Shown here: positions 1-7,105 of the stretch, one piece after another | Numbering within the stretch: position 1 is the first letter of the stretch | How the letters are laid out: the number at the start of each line of letters is the position of its first letter | Assembly (NCBI GenBank): GCA_016735415.1 | Contig: JAERRP010000693.1 | Coordinates: 1-10,791 of the forward strand | DNA from: Desulfobacterales bacterium | GTDB lineage: Bacteria > Desulfobacterota > Desulfobacteria > Desulfobacterales > UBA5852 | Direction: 5' to 3' | DNA: 10,791 nt | The notes under the pieces: model-generated | The model's input: only the letters and a program-made list of their open reading frames with translations | Told to the model about the DNA's origin: nothing | The model's database searches: none | Translations under genes and position numbers: made by a program

Positions 1-304
1 AGAAAATGATCCGCAGCTCAAGGGACGGATCAAAATCATCGGCATCGGAGTCGGCAACACCCCTTATGAAATCGGTCGCTTTCGCCAAACCTACGCGATT
101 CCCTTTCCGCTGTTTGCCGATCGCTCCCGCGCCCTTTCGATGCAGCTTGAGGCCCGTCAGACACCCACCTTCATCGGCTGATGCTATCACCACCGCGACA
201 ACATTGAACCGTTCCTTTTCGCGCCCGGTCCGATCGGCGATATAGAAACCTTCCTGGAGCGTTTGCGGCGCGATTCGGGTGTCGACCTGTCACAGGGCGG
301 ATAA
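1..304 (+). pseudogene. 3' end of a redoxin/thioredoxin-fold gene with an in-frame TGA
   Basis: The gene enters from the left edge. It is read in the frame starting at base 2 and ends at TAA 302-304. The visible protein contains IGIGVGNTPYEIGRFR, then IPFPLFAD, then a TPTFIG segment. This fits the C-terminal half of a peroxiredoxin/TlpA-like thioredoxin fold, with TPT as the cis-proline strand. The catalytic cysteines would lie upstream, outside the window. Directly after TPTFIG comes TGA (179-181). The same frame then continues with sensible protein (PGPIGDIETFLERLRR), the final strand and helix expected for this fold, so the TGA sits inside the domain. The simplest reading is a nonsense mutation or a base error. 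Selenocysteine is possible but unlikely, because this is not the usual redox-active position and no clear SECIS hairpin is visible. I am fairly sure of the fold and unsure of the exact substrate. Confidence 0.6.
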
Positions 305-341
305 ACCATTTGTCGGTTGACTGGAAAGCGAGAGAAGCAAA

Positions 342-994
342 ATGTCCATACCCCTGCGACGCACTTTGGCCCGAACGGCCTTGCTCATCGGCGTCCTGCT
401 GCTGATCGGGGGTTGCAGCACCCCGCGGCCCCAACGCGCACCGGCCGTGCCCGAAACAGTCAAAGCGTGTAAGGCTTTTCTCTTAACCATCGACCTGGAA
501 GTCAAAACAGACGGCGCGACCGACGGTTTCAATCCGCGAACCCTTTACCGCCCGGAGCGGTTGAACGCTCTCGGAATGCCGCGATTGGCGGCGGAAGACG
601 GCTGGCGGCCCATTTCGCGCCTGTCATCACCCAGGACGAAGCGGCCGCCTACGATCGCATCGGCACGCTGGTCTGGGAAAACGGCCGCGTTCACGTATCG
701 GTGGACCATCCCACCGTCTACTACTATTTCAGCTATGGACTGCTCGCCAATCGCCCCGTGCTGCAGATCAACTATGTGTTCTGGTATTCACACCGGGCCG
801 GCGACAATGCCCCCTGGATCGAACGGGGCCCGTTGGACGGCATTACCGTCAGGATAAGCCTGGACCACCGGGCACAGCCGTTCATGGTGGATCTGATGAA
901 CAACTGCGGCTGCTACCATTTTTTTATTCCGGATCGCACGCGCGCCGCAAACCAATTGAGAAATGAAAACAGACCGCCACATCATCCCTCGTGA
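342..994 (+). pseudogene. Frameshifted lipoprotein gene with a CGCYH motif
   Basis: The ATG at 342 begins a clear lipoprotein signal peptide: basic RR at residues 6-7, a hydrophobic run, then LIGGC with the lipidated cysteine at residue 25. This frame continues to 857 but becomes non-protein-like after roughly residue 60. A different frame, open from 473 to its TGA at 992-994, holds the convincing downstream part: LAAHFAPV, YDRIGTLVWENG, PTVYYYFSYG, LQINYVFWYSH, GPLDGITVRISL and NNCGCYHFFIP. I associate these motifs with a conserved family of uncharacterised proteobacterial proteins (from memory, not a search). The two parts therefore need a frameshift between about 473 and 605. Relatives as I remember them also have more sequence between leader and core and after CGCYH, so deletions are likely as well. 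No function is known to me. A seven-T run lies just after the CGCYH codons (in CATTTTTTTATT). Confidence 0.6.
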
Positions 995-1006
995 GGAGTA
1001 ATGCCC

Positions 1007-1828
1007 ATGACCGCCAGCCAGACGCCAACAATCCCCGTCCTTGACCGCCCCGATGTCCTGATGCTCCTGTTCCATCCCCGCTCGGAACCACCCGGTGCCT
1101 ATCAAGGACCGGCGCACGATGTGATGATCCCGGTCGCACCGGATGTCGCCGTGGGTGGACGCTTTCACATGCAGGCGGCCGCCAATCCCAATCTGTTGTT
1201 CTTTCATGGTAATGGGGAGATCGTATCCGATTACGATGAACTCGGACCGGTTTACAATGCCCGGGCGATCAACCTGCTGGCCGTGGACTATCGTGGTTAC
1301 GGCCGTTCGAGCGGCCATCCCACGGTATCGGCCATGCTGACGGACAGCCACACGATCTTCGCATTTGCCCGGGAATGGCTGCCGACCCATGGCTATACCG
1401 GGCCCCTGATCCTGATGGGCCGCTCGCTGGGCAGCGCCGCGGTGCTCGAACTGGCGGCTTCATATCCAGAGCGCATCGCCGGGCTGATCGTCGAAAGTGG
1501 CTTCGCCCGAGCGGCGCCCTTGCTTCGCCTGCTGGGGATTGACCCGGACCGGATCGGGTTCCGGGAAGCGCACGGCTTTCGCAATATCGACAAGATCAAA
1601 TCGTATAAAGGCCCGACCCTGATCATCCATGCCGAATTCGATCACATCATTCCTTACAGTGACGGCGAGGCCTTATGGGCGGCATCACCGGCCACCCATA
1701 AACGCTTGCTCCAAATCCAGGACGCCAATCACAACGACATTTTTCTACGCGGGATGCAGGTCTACCTTGAAGCGGTCGATCAATTCAGCCGGTTGGGCCG
1801 GGAGGCATCGGACAGTGCGGCGGGATGA
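1007..1828 (+). CDS. Alpha/beta hydrolase (BEM46/S33-like serine hydrolase)
   Basis: This is a serine hydrolase of the alpha/beta fold, 273 residues, with no signal peptide, so probably cytoplasmic. The oxyanion-hole motif HGNG is at residues 67-70, and the DYRGYGRSSG block follows. The nucleophile elbow GRSLG has Ser140. Asp212 (HAEFDHIIP) and His242 (ANHNDIF) complete the triad. The arrangement resembles the BEM46/ABHD13 and 'serine aminopeptidase S33' groups. The real substrate, whether an ester, thioester, amide or lipid, cannot be told. The ATG at 1007 is preferred over the in-frame ATG at 1001, because GAGGAG (993-998) is 8 bases from the former and only 2 from the latter. The Shine-Dalgarno overlaps the stop of the broken lipoprotein gene. 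The 3' end overlaps that of the opposite-strand hydrolase by 49 bp. Confidence 0.85.
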   Translation: MTASQTPTIPVLDRPDVLMLLFHPRSEPPGAYQGPAHDVMIPVAPDVAVGGRFHMQAAANPNLLFFHGNGEIVSDYDELGPVYNARAINLLAVDYRGYGRSSGHPTVSAMLTDSHTIFAFAREWLPTHGYTGPLILMGRSLGSAAVLELAASYPERIAGLIVESGFARAAPLLRLLGIDPDRIGFREAHGFRNIDKIKSYKGPTLIIHAEFDHIIPYSDGEALWAASPATHKRLLQIQDANHNDIFLRGMQVYLEAVDQFSRLGREASDSAAG

Positions 1829-2751
1829 GTACCTGGTTTGACGGAACCCAAATCGGCCACAAAGCGATCGAAAGCCTGCCAGAAGATGCGGCGTTTCGCA
1901 TCCGTCTCCACCAGCAGTTCGTGCTTGGCACCGGGGATGTCCACCAGACGGCAATCCGGCGCCCGGCGGCAAAAGCGCTCCTGCGCTTTACGGCCGACAA
2001 TGCGATCTTCGGTGGCCCGCACAATGAGCAGGGGCAGGGTCAACCCGCGGGCAAACTCGGGAATGACAACACGCTCGATCGAGTCAAAGGCCGCCTTCAG
2101 CCATCCATAGGTAACCCCCCCCAGCGCCAGCCGGGGGTCAGCCCGGATGTCTTCCAGCCGGCGTTGGAAGCGTTCCCGATCGCTGGTGAGGGGGTTGTTG
2201 GCAAAAATGCGATCCTTCTGTTCGTACGCCGCGCCCCCGGGGGCAAACGCCCGACGGAACCCCAAATGCTCAGCCATCCTGACATAGCCGCGCAACAGCC
2301 GCCACGGAACGGCCGGCAGTTCGATATCGATCATGGGAGAGGTCAGAACGGCCCGCTCGAACGGATGCCGGCCCTCCCGGATAAAACGAACACCGATATG
2401 GCCGCCCATGGAATGCCCCATGAGAATCAACGGCCGCGGCGCCCCGTGGTGCTCGACCAGATTGATGAATCGTTCCAGATCGTCCAGGTAATCTTCAAAT
2501 CGGCCCACATGGCCTTTGAGGCGGTTGGCCACCAGGCGATCGGAAAGTCCCTGACCCCGCCAGTCCATACTGTACACGGCGAAACCGCGCCGATTGAGGT
2601 CGTCGGCCGTCTCGCCATACTTCTCCAGATACTCGGTGCGCCCATTCAACAAAACCACCGAACCGCGCGGCGCGGGCGATGGGGGCGGCAGATATCCCCA
2701 GCGGATGTGCAACCCGTCAGCGGTTTGGAAATAGTCATAACTTGTGAACAT
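1780..2751 (-). CDS. Alpha/beta hydrolase, lysophospholipase/monoacylglycerol lipase-like
   Basis: The 323-residue protein is of the alpha/beta hydrolase fold (Hydrolase_4/S33 type), the group that includes lysophospholipase L2 (PldB) and monoacylglycerol lipases. Visible elements are LLNGRTEYLEKYGETADDL (residues 34-52), MDWRGQGLS (62-70), the nucleophile elbow GHSMG with Ser114, Asp249 in RATEDRIVG, and His277 in GAKHELL. The triad is complete and in the normal order. A family member would cleave an acyl ester of a lysophospholipid or monoglyceride, but the substrate is inferred from family only. No signal peptide is seen. The ATG at 2751 is well placed: AAGGA lies 6 bases upstream on the minus strand. 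The gene diverges from the small protein gene at 2938 and converges on the other hydrolase. The two hydrolases are too different in sequence to look like a recent duplication. Confidence 0.85.
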   Translation of the reverse strand: MFTSYDYFQTADGLHIRWGYLPPPSPAPRGSVVLLNGRTEYLEKYGETADDLNRRGFAVYSMDWRGQGLSDRLVANRLKGHVGRFEDYLDDLERFINLVEHHGAPRPLILMGHSMGGHIGVRFIREGRHPFERAVLTSPMIDIELPAVPWRLLRGYVRMAEHLGFRRAFAPGGAAYEQKDRIFANNPLTSDRERFQRRLEDIRADPRLALGGVTYGWLKAAFDSIERVVIPEFARGLTLPLLIVRATEDRIVGRKAQERFCRRAPDCRLVDIPGAKHELLVETDAKRRIFWQAFDRFVADLGSVKPGTHPAALSDASRPNRLN

Positions 2752-2937
2752 GAATGGTCCTTATCACGTTTGTCGTGCGGCACCTCACGGCACCCGTTGC
2801 CGCCCATCGCTGGGCATTGTTGCTTTGGGGATTGACCGGCCTCAATGGTTGCATTAGGTTGAAACACCGAAAACAATACCCGCTGAGGCCCCCATGGCGG
2901 GACGGCGGCGCTTTGAAGAAAAGGAAATATACCACGG

Positions 2938-3186
2938 ATGGCCAGGCACTCCCACTATTTTATCGAATCCTTCCAGGGCTTCGTCGGGTTCGGACTCGAT
3001 CGACCGACGGACGAAAACACTTTGATATACTATCTTCAGAAGTTCTCCGACGACAACCTGATCAAAACGCTGATCAAACGCATGACGGACGAGGAAATGC
3101 TGGCGCTTTTTGATCATGTCGGTCAGCTTCTTAAAAAACACCTGGCCGAAGAAGAATACCACCAGCTTTTCTTGAAAGAGGACTAA
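2938..3186 (+). CDS. Small conserved cytoplasmic protein, 82 aa
   Basis: This is an 82-residue soluble protein beginning MARHSHYFIESFQGFVGFGL and continuing with TDENTLIYYLQ and repeated acidic/amphipathic helices (SDDNLIKTLIKRM, DEEMLALFDHVGQLLKKHL, EEEYHQLFLKED). I recognise the pattern as a small 'cytoplasmic protein' family common in sulfate-reducing Desulfobacterota. Its function is not known to me. It looks all-helical, with no signal peptide, membrane segment or cysteines. A possible Shine-Dalgarno AAGGA (2921-2925) lies 12 bases before the ATG, slightly far. The start is supported by how protein-like the sequence is from the first residue. The M29 aminopeptidase begins 10 bases after its stop, so the two are probably co-transcribed. 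Confidence 0.75.
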   Translation: MARHSHYFIESFQGFVGFGLDRPTDENTLIYYLQKFSDDNLIKTLIKRMTDEEMLALFDHVGQLLKKHLAEEEYHQLFLKED

Positions 3187-3196
3187 GGAAGGAAGC

Positions 3197-4393
3197 ATGC
3201 TGACCGACAAACAACTGGACCGCTATGCCGAAATTATGCTGTGGGCCCTCAAAACCGCCCGCAAACAGAAATTCCGCCCCCATGATATCGTCCTGCTGCG
3301 TTTCGACTTGCCGGCCCGCCCCCTGGCTGAAAAGATTTTCAGCGGTCTGATGACGATGGGCGTCCACCCGGTGCTGCGGGCCATGCCGCCCCCGGCGATC
3401 GAAAAATCGTTCTACCATCTGGCCCAACCGCGTCAGCTGGTCTTCAACCCGCCCGGAGAAGCGGAATTGATGCAGGCCTTGAACGGCAGCATCTACCTGT
3501 ACGCCCCCGAATCCATCACCCATTTAAGTGGCGTAGACCCGTCCCGCATCGGTAAAACCCTGGTGGCCCGCAAACCCCTGAGGGACATTCTGGATGTCCG
3601 TGATCAAAAAGGGACTTTCGGCTGGACCCTCTGCCTGATGCCCACGGAAGAACTGGCCCGCCAGGCCGGATTGTCGATGCCGGATTACAGCGCCCAGATC
3701 GTCAAAGCCTGTTTCCTCAACCGTACACGGCCCCTCGACCACTGGCAGGGCATTTATGACCAGGCCACCGCTATCAAACGCCGGCTCAGCCGTCTGAAAA
3801 TCGATCGCCTGCGTGTGGAATCCAACCACACCGACCTGGAGGTCACACCCGGTGAAAACCGGCGCTGGATCGGGCTTTCAGGCCATAACATTCCCAGTTT
3901 CGAACTGTTTACCTCACCAGACTGGCGCGGCACCCGTGGAATCTATTATGCCGACCAGCCCTCGTTTCGAAGCGGCAACCGCGTGGAGGGCGTCCGGCTG
4001 GAATTCAAAAATGGCCAGGTGATGTCGGTTCGGGCCGATCGAGGTGAGGGCTTTGTGCGTCAACAGTTGAAGATGGACCCCGGGGCCTCCCGGCTGGGCG
4101 AATTCTCCCTGACCGACAAACGCTTTTCCAAAATCAATGCTTTCATGGCCAACACCCTCTATGACGAGAATTACGGCGGAAAACACGGCAACTGCCATGT
4201 GGCCCTGGGGTCCTCGTATACGGATACGTACAGCGGTCGCGCCTCCCTGACGCCCGCGCTTAAAGCACGCCTGGGGTTCAATGACTCCGCCCTGCACTGG
4301 GATCTCGTCAATACCGAACCCAAACGCGTGACGGCCAGACTTAAAAACGGCGGGAGGCTCATGCTTTACGAAAAAGGACAATTTCAGTTTTGA
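3197..4393 (+). CDS. M29-family metallo-aminopeptidase
   Basis: This 398-residue protein matches peptidase family M29 (aminopeptidase T/AmpS type), dimeric two-metal exopeptidases that remove N-terminal residues from peptides. Candidate metal and catalytic residues are Glu236 (SFELFTSP), Glu302 (RLGEFSL), His334 (NCHVALGSSY), Tyr341, His367 and Asp369 (LHWDLV). Their spacing (66, 32, 7, 26, 2) agrees closely with what I recall for Staphylococcus AmpS. The YDENYGG segment (residues 322-328) before His334 is also typical. Length is normal for the family and the protein appears complete. No signal peptide is seen, so it should be cytoplasmic, probably acting in peptide turnover. The start ATG has an overlapping AAGGAAGGA Shine-Dalgarno at 3185-3193. 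It follows the 82-residue protein gene by 10 bp. Confidence 0.9.
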   Translation: MLTDKQLDRYAEIMLWALKTARKQKFRPHDIVLLRFDLPARPLAEKIFSGLMTMGVHPVLRAMPPPAIEKSFYHLAQPRQLVFNPPGEAELMQALNGSIYLYAPESITHLSGVDPSRIGKTLVARKPLRDILDVRDQKGTFGWTLCLMPTEELARQAGLSMPDYSAQIVKACFLNRTRPLDHWQGIYDQATAIKRRLSRLKIDRLRVESNHTDLEVTPGENRRWIGLSGHNIPSFELFTSPDWRGTRGIYYADQPSFRSGNRVEGVRLEFKNGQVMSVRADRGEGFVRQQLKMDPGASRLGEFSLTDKRFSKINAFMANTLYDENYGGKHGNCHVALGSSYTDTYSGRASLTPALKARLGFNDSALHWDLVNTEPKRVTARLKNGGRLMLYEKGQFQF

Positions 4394-4427
4394 CGGATTG
4401 TGACTCATTACGAATTCATCAGTTTTA

Positions 4428-4458
4428 GCCGCCAGAGGAAGGTTTTCCTTCCGACGGC
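4428..4458. other. Stem-loop downstream of the M29 gene
   Basis: GGAAGG (4437-4442), loop TTTT and CCTTCC (4447-4452) form a perfect 6-bp hairpin. GCCG (4428-4431) and CGGC (4455-4458) extend it outside a small internal loop. It lies 35 bases after the M29 stop codon, but no T-run follows on either strand, so it is not a textbook intrinsic terminator. It could stabilise the 3' end of the mRNA or act with Rho. Confidence 0.4.
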
Positions 4459-4472
4459 AAGGCGATAAGCCC

Positions 4473-4497
4473 GTTGCATCCATGGGATATTTGCAAC
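4473..4497. repeat. Inverted repeat GTTGCA/TGCAAC
   Basis: GTTGCA (4473-4478) and TGCAAC (4492-4497) are perfect inverted 6-mers around a 13-base loop. They sit between the convergent M29 and receiver genes, 14 bases after the larger stem-loop. The element could be a second RNA hairpin or a protein site. Nothing else in the sequence decides this. Confidence 0.3.
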
Positions 4498-4578
4498 CGC
4501 AGGAAAATGCCGCGGCCGGCGGTACGGGCCGGAGCAGTTAACGCAATTATCGGCTGGAGGGTGTCAAGCCCGAGGAGG

Positions 4579-4941
4579 TCAGGCTTCGGGAATTCCGTGC
4601 TTGATCAATCCCTGCACGGAATCGATTAAATGATGGATGGAGAAGTGTTTTTCCAGGACGTGGTCGAAATCGGTGTTCTCCAGAAGCCAGGGCGTTCCGG
4701 ACACACCGATAACGGGTGTTTTCGGTTTGTCGGAAGAACGTATACGTCGCAAAAAGTCCCGGCCGTCGGTGCCGTTGAGCAGGATATCGGTGATGACCAG
4801 ATCGAAGCGGCCCTCGCTGAACTTGCGCATGCCTTCATTACCGTCCGATGCCGTTTCGACCTGAAAACCATTTATGCTGAGAGCGTAGGCAGAAAGCTGC
4901 AGGATAGACTTTTCGTCGTCCACCACCAGAACAGATCACAT
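4579..4941 (-). CDS. Stand-alone response-regulator receiver domain, damaged or unusual start
   Basis: The product is a single CheY-like receiver domain with no output domain. Counting from the GTG at 4926 (115 residues), the acidic pair is Asp3-Asp4, the phospho-acceptor is Asp47 in DLVITDIL, the switch Ser76 is in GVSGT, and Lys93 is in LEKHFS, where most relatives have EKPF. It should be phosphorylated by an unseen histidine kinase. The start is odd. The natural ATG (4939-4941) has AGGGAGG 12 bases upstream, but codon 2 is TGA (4936-4938); the frame then reads SVLVVDDE. That is exactly the usual first strand, so the gene originally started at this ATG. GTG 4926 or CTG 4929 are the only remaining starts. 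They have no Shine-Dalgarno and cut most of strand 1. It may be a fresh nonsense mutant, a base error or a reinitiation arrangement. It has its own promoter. Confidence 0.75.
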
Positions 4942-4994
4942 ATTCGCTATCACCCTCCCTAATCGTCGTCTCAGACTATAAATAAATTGGCGCT

Positions 4995-5023
4995 TTGATA
5001 TCGGAATACTCCCCGGTTGTCAA
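4995..5023 (-). promoter_or_regulatory. Sigma70-type promoter for the receiver gene
   Basis: On the minus strand TTGACA (5018-5023) is a perfect -35 box. It is followed by a 17-base spacer and TATCAA (4995-5000) as the -10 box. The start of transcription would fall near 4988, giving a leader of about 47 bases before the ATG at 4941. Confidence 0.65.
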
Positions 5024-5175
5024 CAAGATATTGTAGCATTTAACCCACGATACCACTAAATACCGGATTTTCTTCAGAACTTTCCTGAGGGTCGATACGG
5101 GCGGGTTGAAAACCGGAAACCAGCGAGAGGGCGCCTCTAAAAACATCGACGGGATTGTCCGCTGGAGGAAGAGAC

Positions 5176-5205
5176 GGGTTCGGAAGCCGGTCGGTCGCCG
5201 AACCC
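5176..5205 (-). terminator. Hairpin terminator after the bfn gene
   Basis: GGGTTCGG (5176-5183) and CCGAACCC (5198-5205) form a perfect 8-bp stem around a 14-base loop, 3 bases after the bfn stop codon. On the minus strand it is followed by a moderately U-rich GTCTCTTCC. On the plus strand TTTT follows, so it may work in both directions. It ends the DUF4911-miaB-bfn operon. Confidence 0.6.
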
Positions 5206-5208
5206 TTT

Positions 5209-5706
5209 TCAGACCTTGTACTTACCGAAATCGTCCGGGTTGAGATTCTCGAGATACTCTTTCCACTTACGCCCTTCTTCGCTCTGATCCAACACTTCGG
5301 CCTCTGCATCGAACGGACGGGATTTGGCGATCACGACCTCGTCGATAAAAATGGGCGCCTCGAAACGCAGGGCGATGGCAATGGCATCGCTGGGGCGGGC
5401 ATCCATGCTGAATTGGCTGTCCCTGGCCAGAAAATTAACCCGGGCAAAAAAGGTGTTGTCCTTCAGGTCGCAGACTTCAATACTGCTCACGGAGACCTCC
5501 ATCAAAGCCGCAAAGTTCTTAAAGAAGTCATGGGTCATCGGTCGATCGAACTTGACATTCTGCAGGGCCGAGGCGATCGAAGTGGCTTCCAGCAGACCGA
5601 TCCAGATGGGCACGGCCTGTCCCCCCTCTTCGGTCTTAAGGATGATGATGGGCGTATTGGTGGCCGGATCCATCGTTATCCCGGCGATCGAGGCTCTATG
5701 CAGCAT
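5209..5706 (-). CDS. Bifunctional nuclease (BFN/DUF151) domain protein
   Basis: The 165-residue protein is of the bifunctional nuclease (BFN, formerly DUF151) family, named for a plant member reported to have both DNase and RNase activity. Most bacterial members are untested. Visible family hallmarks are AVPIWIGLLEATSIA (residues 31-45), RPMTHD (55-60), DARPSDAIAIALR (102-114), PIFIDEVVI (118-126), and an acidic tail ending KWKEYLENLNPDDF. Length is normal and no signal peptide is present. The ATG at 5706 has AAGGAG with its last G 9 bases upstream. This signal lies inside the end of miaB, whose stop codon is at 5696-5698, so the genes overlap by 11 bases and translation is probably coupled. 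A terminator follows immediately. Partnership with tRNA modification is suggested only by the context. Confidence 0.88.
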   Translation of the reverse strand: MLHRASIAGITMDPATNTPIIILKTEEGGQAVPIWIGLLEATSIASALQNVKFDRPMTHDFFKNFAALMEVSVSSIEVCDLKDNTFFARVNFLARDSQFSMDARPSDAIAIALRFEAPIFIDEVVIAKSRPFDAEAEVLDQSEEGRKWKEYLENLNPDDFGKYKV

Positions 5707-7105
5707 GGCATGTTTCTCCTTTCAATCCCCCGGATTTCTCCTCCACCCAGACCGGCCGCCCCCACAGGGAATGGGAAAAAGCCTTTTCGATACGAACGCC
5801 GACCATCAGCCCGGGACGGACGCTTTCGCCGCTGGCACAGTCCGGGCCCTGGTCGAAATTGACAATTTTATTTCCCGGTGTCCGGCCGGACCATTGCCGG
5901 CCTGCCGATTGATCTTCCGCCAAACCGGGGCGTGTACTGAAACCCTCCACGAGAATTTCCTGCTCGCTGCCCATGAGCGCTTTGTTATGGGCCAAAGTAA
6001 ACGGCTCCTGACGCTGAAGCAATACCTGCAAGCGCTCTTTTTTAAGGGTTTCATCGATTTTGGCATCAAACCCTGCGGCCGGGGCCACCGTTCGATCCGA
6101 GTACATGAAGGCAAAAACGCCGTCGAAGGCAACCTGTTCTATCAAACTCAAGGTTTCCTCGAAATCGGTGTCAGACTCGCCCGGGAAGCCGACGATAAAA
6201 TCCGAAGTGATCGCGATGTCCGGGCGCACCTGCCGCAATCGAGCGATGCGATCGAGATAGATGTCCCGGGTGTACTTGCGGTTCATGCGTTTTAAGACCC
6301 GATCGGATCCAGACTGGACCGGCAGATGGATGTGCGGACAGAGTTCGTCCAGACGGCCGAAGGCATCGATCAGGCGGTCGGACAAGTCTTTCGGGTGGGA
6401 GGTTATAAAACGGATCCTGTCCAGACCGTCAATACGGGCAACCTGTGCCAGTAAATCGGCGAAGGAGCCCAATTTCTCTTTCTGGCCGTAGCTGTTGACA
6501 TTCTGGCCCAGCAGGGTCACCTCGCGCACGCCGCTGGCGGCCAGCAGACGAATTTCCTCTAGAACAGGGTCGGGATGGCGGCTGGCTTCCCGGCCGCGCA
6601 CGTATGGCACCACACAATAAGTGCAGAAATTGTCGCAGCCCTGCATGATGGTCACGAACCGGGCCACCTGGCCGTCATCGCGAAATCCGCTGCTCAGATC
6701 GAGTTCCTCGATGGTACCGGTATCTTCGATATCGACCAGGCGCAGCCCCTGCCGGCGAACCCGTTCGACCAGCGGCGCCAGGCGCGGAATGGCCTTGGGG
6801 CCGAATACCAGATCGACCTGCGCGGCCCGGGCCAGAATTTTCTTGCCCTCCTGCTGGGCCACACAGCCTCCCACCCCGACGATCAAACCCGGTTTGCGCT
6901 GTTTCAGTTTGGCCAGCCGTCCGATAAAGCTGAAAGCTTTCTGTTCGGCCTTGGCCCGGATAGCACAGGTGTTGACAATGATCAGATCGGCGTCATCGAG
7001 TTGCACCGTCGGCACGTAACCGCTCGGTGCCAGCGCACGTTCGATTTGACCCGAGTCGTAAACGTTCATCTGGCAGCCGATCGTATTTATAAAGAGCTTA
7101 CGCAT
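5696..7105 (-). CDS. miaB: tRNA-2-methylthio-N6-dimethylallyladenosine synthase MiaB
   Basis: MiaB is a radical-SAM methylthiotransferase that adds the 2-methylthio group to i6A at position 37 of tRNAs reading UNN codons. The 469-residue protein is complete. The N-terminal UPF0004 domain carries the three cysteines for the auxiliary 4Fe-4S cluster: Cys11 (IGCQMN), Cys47 (NTCAIR) and Cys81 (GGCVAQ). The radical-SAM motif CDNFCTYC has Cys157, Cys161 and Cys164. VPYVRGRE (166-173), LLGQNVNSYG (198-207), HLPVQSGSD (260-268) and DFIVGFPGE (302-310) follow. A TRAM RNA-binding domain spans roughly 375-445. MiaB rather than MtaB or RimO is favoured by the NTCAIR and GQNVNSYG blocks. The ATG at 7105 has AAGGA 5 bases upstream. 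The gene overlaps DUF4911 by 19 bases and bfn by 11. Confidence 0.95.
   Translation of the reverse strand: MRKLFINTIGCQMNVYDSGQIERALAPSGYVPTVQLDDADLIIVNTCAIRAKAEQKAFSFIGRLAKLKQRKPGLIVGVGGCVAQQEGKKILARAAQVDLVFGPKAIPRLAPLVERVRRQGLRLVDIEDTGTIEELDLSSGFRDDGQVARFVTIMQGCDNFCTYCVVPYVRGREASRHPDPVLEEIRLLAASGVREVTLLGQNVNSYGQKEKLGSFADLLAQVARIDGLDRIRFITSHPKDLSDRLIDAFGRLDELCPHIHLPVQSGSDRVLKRMNRKYTRDIYLDRIARLRQVRPDIAITSDFIVGFPGESDTDFEETLSLIEQVAFDGVFAFMYSDRTVAPAAGFDAKIDETLKKERLQVLLQRQEPFTLAHNKALMGSEQEILVEGFSTRPGLAEDQSAGRQWSGRTPGNKIVNFDQGPDCASGESVRPGLMVGVRIEKAFSHSLWGRPVWVEEKSGGLKGETCHAA

Noticed and set aside
179..181. Reassigned TGA genetic code
   Set aside because: TGA is the terminal stop of several intact genes in the window, including those ending at 1828, 4393 and 9915.
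2778..2794. Direct repeat CGGCACC, two copies 10 bases apart, between divergent genes
   Set aside because: The spacing is about one helical turn, which suits an operator, but 7-base repeats in GC-rich DNA are expected by chance and no promoter can be aligned with them.
1825..2835. Long plus-strand open frame (336 codons) opposite the minus-strand hydrolase
   Set aside because: The minus strand has a complete catalytic triad and a good ribosome site. The plus-strand reading has no recognisable motif and is a GC-rich shadow.
4428..4500. Possible cyclic-di-GMP (GEMM) riboswitch
   Set aside because: A GACGGCAAGGC segment recalls part of the GEMM core, but the other conserved blocks are absent and there is no plus-strand gene downstream.
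5324..6295. Long plus-strand open frame opposite bfn and miaB
   Set aside because: It covers parts of two clear minus-strand genes, and its translation shows no domain or ribosome site.
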